Positions 57,815-64,000 of a DNA stretch of 64,000 nt are shown in pieces. Within the stretch, counting starts at the first letter, position 1, and every line of letters starts with the position of its first letter. Origin of the DNA: Enoplosus armatus (taxonomy: Eukaryota > Chordata > Actinopteri > Centrarchiformes > Enoplosidae); the NCBI RefSeq assembly GCF_043641665.1, contig NC_092183.1, positions 20,811,001 to 20,875,000 on the forward strand. Reading direction: 5' to 3'. The translations under genes were made by a program, and so were the position numbers. Under the pieces are notes generated by a model. It searched no databases. It saw nothing but the letters and a program-made list of their open reading frames with translations, and was not told the DNA's origin.

Positions 57815-58265
57815 CTCCACAATGGTAATATTTTCACATCGACTGTATCCATTAGCCCCCGAGCATCCAAAGAGTAAAGTCATAACAAGATCTGTGCGTA
57901 TGCAAGCTATAATGAGCCTTGAATGTTTTGCGGCAAGTGCAACTCTGCCGTTAAACCGTGGGCCCTATTTGAGTTGGAGAGGAGGGATTTGGAACGATGT
58001 GTTTCTATTCCCTCCGTGAGCCAACTGGTCCATTATCCCCGATCCATTTTCACAGGCCGCTTTTATCCCTCACAAAGCCCAAACACCGCAAAGAAAATGG
58101 GACGGGGCGGAGTTCAAACGACAGCTCAAGTTTTATGTTCAGTGGAATTAGAAATGACTTTTTAAATGCCGCTCTGTACATGCTGCCCTACTGTAAGAAC
58201 TCGGTTAATGAATTTAATGTGCAGTTGTTGGCATGGGATGTTCATTTTTCTTCTTTGACTGATTA
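57815..58265. promoter_or_regulatory. Candidate conserved non-coding element
   Basis: A stretch of about 450 bases free of repeats and microsatellites, with balanced composition and several AT-rich homeodomain-type cores (for example GTTAATGAATTTAATG near 58203). Such islands between repeats are often conserved enhancers. No direct evidence is available from one sequence. Confidence 0.25.
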
Positions 58266-59333
58266 AAACACAGGAGTGATTTACAGCTGCAGTGGGCGTC
58301 TGGGTTGTTTTTGTCATGTGGGCGTCTTATTATGATTCTGGTTCCCCTAATCTGCGTCATCACTCCACCAAGCTGTATTTACCATCTTGCTGAATGCATT
58401 GTGCTGCTGGTCAAATACTGCATTTCACTCGCAACATGAAGATAGTTCAACTCCAGCGCTCCAGGCTGCTGACTGACAGATTGAGAGTCATCACGGCGCT
58501 TGAGGTCTGAGATGAGAGGTTTATGTAGTCAGCACATTCCCCTCCTTCATTTCCATGAGACTGCTCTGAATGTTTTCTTCTGGAGAAATATAAAAAAAAA
58601 AATTCTCTTTTTCTAAGGTATCGACGTGTCGGTGGACTGTGGGGAGTTACATGAAGACAGAAAAGAGATAAAGTTTAAGAGGTCAGATTCAGACACACAT
58701 TTTTGCTAATGTGGGTCTGAGTTTTATTTCTTGTCTCTGGGAATCAACTCTCTCAATTCTCAACCTGCCTGCTGCATGTAATCATACTAAATCAGTAGTT
58801 TTCTTAACGGGCAGCTGTGTAATATGCCTTGACAGTTATATTGGAGCATGTTTCACAGTGTTTAGGCCGCCTGGTGTTTGTACATAAGACTTTAGGAACA
58901 CTTAATTTGCGTCCTCTATGTAATTTAAAGTCCTTATGAACATTTTTGTGGACAGGAGTAAGGGAAGTGGCGGCACTTATCTCCAACGGTGGTCTCACCT
59001 CAGCCCTAGAACCTCATGTGCTGTAAGGTGAACATGTTGCGTTCTTACTACTCACAGTCTTATCTAAGCAAATCCCTCAAATACTGCAAACATAATAATA
59101 ATAATAATAAATAATGGAATCACAAATAATAAGGACTGTGCAATGCTGATAAATATTATGTATTATATTAAGTTATTATTTCACATAAGGCTTGTAATTC
59201 AAAGTCATGGCAATAAGTCACTACAACAGGGTATAAAACTCGTCAGTATTTGTTAAGTTTTTTTTGTTTGTTAAGTTTTTGAAGTGTATTTCTTCTGAAA
59301 GAGGGGTGCAATGACCGTTTAGAATGTGTTGAA

Positions 59334-59826
59334 GGAATAGTTTTCATCTAACTTTCTTGCCGAGAGTTAGATGAGAAGATCCATACCACTCTTTTATCTG
59401 TTAGATAGACATGAAGCTGGAGCCAGTAGACAGTTAGCTTAGCTTAGCATAAAGACTGGAAACCGCTAGCCTGGCTCTGTCCAAAGGCAACAAAATCCAC
59501 CGTCCAGCACCTCTAAAGCTCACTAATTGACATGTTTTTATCTCATTTGTTTAATTAGAACAGAAACTGAAGTGTAAACATGCACAGTTGTGGTTTTATG
59601 GGTGTTATGTGTGGGGCTATTTCTTGTGCTGGGAGCAGTAATTTCCTGGAGCCTCCTTTGGACAGAGCCAGGCCTGCTTCCAGTCTTTCTGCTAAGCTAA
59701 GCTAACTATCTCCTGGCTCCAGCTTCACATTTAATGGACAGATAAAAGAGCAACAACCCTCTCATCTAAACATTGACAAGAAAGTGAATTAGCGTATTTC
59801 CCAAAATGCAAAATTGCACTATTCAT
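59334..59826. repeat. AGCTTAGC inverted-repeat MITE family copy
   Basis: It starts GGAATAGTTTT with TTTCTTGCCGAGAGTTAGAT, passes CAGTTAGCTTAGCTTAGCAT, AAAGACTGGAAACCGCTAGC and GGAGCAGTAATTTCCTGGAG, and ends GCGTATTTCCCAAAATG ... CTATTC. This high-copy percomorph element has GGAATAGT-type ends in inverted orientation and an internal AGCTTAGCTTAGC / GCTAAGCTAAGCT palindrome. It is essentially full length here. Confidence 0.75.
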
Positions 59827-60661
59827 TTAATTAGTGTTCTCTCTTACCAAGCTGCAGAGACTGGCAATGTTGTGTTTCCTTAGAGATTAAATCACTTCTG
59901 CACAGCATACATGTGGAGATGCATTAATTGGTCAAAGCTGTACATTGGAGAGAGAGGAACAGAAAGACAAGGATACATAGGATATATTTCCCTGCTTTCT
60001 TTACATTGTACTGCGCAAAGCTAGTTCACAGGTGTTTGCATTTAAATGTGTTGGTATTTGCGTTCACAGGATGGACTAAGGGACGCTTTGCATTTTAGTC
60101 AGCACCCCCCGCACTAAAAGAGACACACCAGGAAACTGGTGAGTCAAGGGATATTTGAAGGACACATTCTTGCCCCCCTGTTCCCTCAGCACTGGGAGGC
60201 CATAAACATGATGAAGATTAACTACTGATGCTGCTGATGGATATATTTAAAACCATCACTCTTTCACTGCCAAGTCAGTGAAATCTCCTCCTTAGGGTAC
60301 AGTTGAGTGAGGTGGTAGCTGTATCTTGTACGCAGTGATTTATCTGAACTGAGTTGACAGTGTGATAATTGATAAGGAGCAGAGGAGCACAGAGATCATG
60401 CTGTTCCTTCAGATATGTTTCTTTTCTTTTCTTCTTGTGCGCAACCTGTCGTATCAATATGATAACTGTGCTGCAGTGTATAGAAAATTCTGAAGATTCT
60501 GGGCAGTGTTAACAGTGTGGAGCTCAAGTTGTCGGGCTGTTTTTCCCAGTTTTTGAGCTTAGCTGGATTAAAAACATGGGACATATGTCTTTACTGGCAA
60601 ACAATTAATACTAATACTCTGACTCTTGTTAAGAGAGCAAACTTACAGTAAAAGAATAAAA

Positions 60662-60955
60662 GAATAGACTGACATTTTGTGAAATGCATTCATTCGATTT
60701 CCTGCTGAGAGCTGGACGAGAAGACTGACTGGAGCCAGCAGAGACTCCAGGTAGGTACCACTCCGGCCGAGAAGTTGTCCCGCACGTCTGGAACTTGTCA
60801 CAGCTTCACAGCTCACGCAAACATGACTAGTGAATGTATCAATCTTCTCGTCTGACTCTCGTCATCAAAGCAAATAAGCGTGTTTCCCAAAACTGCAAAC
60901 TATTCCTTCACGACAGCAAACAAGTATGTTTCCCAAATGTTGCACTGTTCCTTTA
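60662..60955. repeat. Partial second copy of the AGCTTAGC family
   Basis: The left part (GACATTTTGTGAAATGCATT, CCTGCTGAGAGCTGGACGAG) and right part (AAATAAGCGTGTTTCCCAAA, CTATTCCTTC) flank a deleted centre. The right terminus is present twice in tandem (about 60870-60910 and 60911-60955). Same orientation as the 59.3 kb copy. Confidence 0.6.
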
Positions 60956-61175
60956 ACTTGATTATTCGTAGTTAGTCAAGTATCACGGATTAGTTTTCAT
61001 GTCAATTCTTTTGCTCTGACAAACAAGACAAGTCATCTCCACGCGGTCGGATTGTTTTCTCCCTGCTACGCACAAATTTGATGCCTTGTGTATGAGTGTG
61101 TGCACTTAAACATGCTAGCACAGGCACGTAGGGAGTGTGGTGGCTGAGCAGGTCTAATGTTTTTGGTGGGTGCTC

Positions 61176-61178
<3 letters not shown>

Positions 61179-61212
<34 letters not shown>
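61179..61212 (+). repeat. (CA)n microsatellite
   Basis: About 17 CA units in intergenic DNA. Confidence 0.9.
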
Positions 61213-61214
<2 letters not shown>

Positions 61215-61706
61215 CTGAGCTGCTGGGTTAGAGTGGCTGTGTGGCTGAGGATGCAGACTGTGACTCACACAACGAACGTGACACCTGCAGCGTCCAGGCC
61301 GTCACATGTCACCGAACCACACCTCGGTTGCGCAAAAACTCTGCTCCTGACGTAAATACCGCAAATGAATCCTGCCTGTCGACCCCTCGAGGCACAGAAA
61401 GTCCTTTTAGGCTAACGAGGGTTTAATGGCTGCAGCGGCGACGCCTACATTTTCCATTGATTCATTTATCGATTTCCCCAGTCACATGTCAAACAAAGTG
61501 GGCCCAGCGTTTTCAAGGCCGATTATTTCCTCCACATGTGTAGAAGTCTATTGATGGCATGTGGTTCCATTTAATGTAGACACATAAAACAACAAGCAGG
61601 AAGCATTAAAACCATGTGAGGCTGGCTGTGCTGCTCTGCAAGGGACCCACTTCTCAATTCAGCCTGTGTACTCACACAGGCTGAACACAACCAGGACACA
61701 AACACA

Positions 61707-61707
<1 letters not shown>

Positions 61708-61767
<60 letters not shown>
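61708..61767 (+). repeat. (CA)n microsatellite
   Basis: About 30 uninterrupted CA units in intergenic DNA. Confidence 0.9.
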
Positions 61768-61772
<5 letters not shown>

Positions 61773-64000
61773 CTGTTCAAGCAATTAGACACGCCTGTCC
61801 TCCATATTGGAATAATAAATACAGACTGAAGGGTACTGCAGTACTATACCTAGCTAATGCCTCTCTGTCAGCCCTCTGTGCCTTATTAGAATAAACAGAA
61901 GTGGTTTAAGGTTTGGGAACTTTGACGAGCAGCAAACAGACCTATGAGTCCAAGCAGTGTTCACACATATTTTATTATATATTATTATTATTTGTGGTTT
62001 GTTGAAGCTCCAGTTTGTATACGTTTGCCATACAGAGCGGTGCAATCAGTGTGAGAAAGTTTGGACAATAACTGAGAGCTATGTTTCAAAGTTAATGTGG
62101 TGTGCTCTCCCGTGATTGACCAGACTCTATTTTGAATGTGCTGAAACGGTAAACCGCACTCATGTGGTTCTCTGAGGACGGGGAAACAAATGCTTACTTG
62201 AACTACTGTTTGACCCAGCTCTGGCTATGGATATCATTTATTTGTGACACCCAATAGTGCGGAGGGCTCTTAGCGAGATTCCCTCCATGGTAAACAGTCA
62301 TAAAAAGCCCAGGATTCAGTTGCACAAACGCAAATAGCTGACTATTCATAGCACTAATGAGAGCTGCCAGGGACACCAGCAGGCCTTGAAATGCACTGTC
62401 GCCACTCGTAGAGTTATTGCATCGCTCGGGGTAGAAATCATGGCTGGTTGAAGGGCTGGAGGTGTAAAGGAATTCCTGTACAACTTCCCCTTTCCCTTGC
62501 ATTTTCCTTTTTTTGTCTCCTCTTTTCATTCAGCTCTTTTTGTTCTATAAAGAGGACCACTCTCCTTTCACTCTTCTTGCTGCAAACTCAAACGATGGAC
62601 ACGTTTTCATCATGACAAAGACGTTTCCCAGCAGCACATGTGTATGTCACATTAATTCAGCTTGTTTATTCATACAGCGATATGCCCTCACATAACTTGA
62701 GGTCACGTGAACCATGCTGCGGATTGGATTATGAAAGTGTCAAGCCTCTCCCTCATGGTCAAAAGCTATTTTCTAAGTGAGACATTAACTTGCCATTACC
62801 CCCCACAAACCACAGTGGAGGGGTGTGTAATTTAGCAGCGTACTGATTGATTGGCCTGTTTATTTTTTCCTTTGGCCTGACAGGAATTTTAAACTTCAGT
62901 TTTCAAATTCCTTGCAGATGGCCAGCCAGCCCGTTGAAGCCCCACAGTAATTAACCTTTGGAGGAGAATAACAAACCGGTACACAGGGGCACTGTGGCCC
63001 GGCTGAGATGCTTTGATGTGGTTCCTGTGTTTGCTCTGCCGAGGACTGGATGGGAGGTGAGCTCTGCTGACATGTCCGGGGCTGCTGAGGGGCACGTCAC
63101 ACCCTGGGGGTCTGCCTCCGCCCGTCGCGCCACCACCAGCATGGAAAGAACTGTTATCGCCTTTCTGAAACATTGGCTACATTCACTTACACGGACGAGC
63201 TTGGCCATCAGCCATAGTTTTAGAGGCGCATATCATACCCTGCAGTCGACTCTCCCTGTTGCCTCAAATGAACCAGTGAACATAATATTCCTGCTGAGCT
63301 TAGATGACTTGATAGAGTGATAAAAGAAATACAAACAGCTGCCAGCTGTTTCAGGTATGGGGAGGAGGGAGTCCCCCTTATACCTGTCATCAGTGTTGGA
63401 AGACATAAAATACTCCATGACAAGTAACATGCATTATTACCAAAGTGTCCTTAAACCTGCATTCATTGATTTTTTTGATCACTTGGGGCCGACAGCGCAC
63501 GCTGTAAACACAACACTGACATATGATCACCTTCTAAAGTGGATATGGCTAACATATTAGCAAACGGTCGCTTATTCAGACACATAGTAACATTAGCATT
63601 TATTTGGAGTCCAACATGCACGCTATTTTAGCTAGTTGCTAAATACTCCACGATGTTCATCAACTAGTCACTAACTGTGTCACTCTGTCTGTCTGCCAAA
63701 ACAAAATGAGCTGAAAGATGCTAAAAAAAAGCTCCAGGTGATTGTTTTCTGTGGGTTCGTCATTACAGCCAGCACCTTACATGTTGTCATATTTCCACTG
63801 ATTACATAAAAGTATTTATTAGTGCACTTTAAGTAAGATATGTATTACTGTTTTACTATCTACTATATACACTGTACTAAAAGTATGAATACCCATTATA
63901 TAGAATAGTCCCTTTTAGAGGGTTATGTTATATTACTTATTGATTATTATTATATAATCTTATATATAGGCATATTTTAGAGTTTAGAGAACTAGTAGAG
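61768..64000. other. Intergenic to window end, no gene seen
   Basis: Unique and AT-rich sequence. The patch 62290-62470 is repeat-free and balanced in composition and could be a conserved element. The 120-residue open frame at 62958-63320 has no recognisable motif and no matching splice context. The last 300 bases are TA-rich. Confidence 0.4.

Noticed and set aside
62958..63320. 120-residue plus-strand open frame as a new gene
   Set aside because: No known motif, no plausible splice partners and no promoter context; a similar length is expected by chance in GC-richer sequence.

Overview
This window is vertebrate nuclear DNA, almost certainly from a percomorph-type teleost. Genes are split into many short exons with GT-AG introns. 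Introns and intergenic DNA are full of long (CA)n/(GT)n/(CT)n tracts and of repeat families common in spiny-rayed fishes: Tc1-like, hAT, TTAA-flanked MITEs, the 'AGCTTAGC' inverted-repeat family and Rex3/L2-type LINE debris. No bacterial, viral or organellar gene is visible.

Two protein-coding genes can be supported, arranged tail to tail. (1) Plus strand, about 795-36670: the 3' part of ncor2 (SMRT, nuclear receptor corepressor 2). It covers 35 coding exons that join in frame into about 2,025 codons plus stop. The 5' end (RD1 and the start of SANT1) lies upstream of the window. In order, the exons encode the end of SANT1/DAD, a polyglutamine and acidic linker, SANT2/HID, a long low-complexity repression region with repeated GSITQGTP-like motifs, an arginine/acidic mixed-charge tract, three CoRNR-box nuclear-receptor motifs and the conserved C-terminus ending in SQYETLSDSE. 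A 2.9 kb 3' UTR with one clear AATAAA follows. (2) Minus strand, CDS 46259-40481: rflna (refilin A, formerly FAM101A/cfm2), complete in three coding exons (220 aa), with a probable long 3' UTR toward about 37.6 kb. NCOR2 and RFLNA are also neighbours in human, which supports both calls.

Region by region: 1-36.7 kb is ncor2 exons and introns. The largest intron, 6.48-11.84 kb, falls between the two exons that make up SANT2. 36.7-37.6 kb is a short intergenic gap between convergent genes. 37.6-46.3 kb is rflna, whose 5 kb first intron holds a cluster of transposon remnants at 44.8-45.7 kb. 46.3-46.85 kb is the probable rflna promoter, with a perfect CArg box. 46.9-64 kb is intergenic, without a recognisable coding exon; it holds degraded transposons, microsatellites, a 24-base G run and several unique stretches that could be regulatory.

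Functionally, Ncor2 is the nuclear scaffold that links unliganded nuclear receptors and other repressors to HDAC3/TBL1/GPS2. Refilin A is a cytoplasmic/perinuclear filamin partner that bundles actin. The two are neighbours rather than members of one pathway. The most notable signals are a pair of identical in-phase splice donors in ncor2 that switch a third CoRNR box in or out, the intron positions locked to the repeated GSITQ|GTP peptide, a three-site inverted-CCAAT array deep in an ncor2 intron, and a CArG box upstream of rflna.
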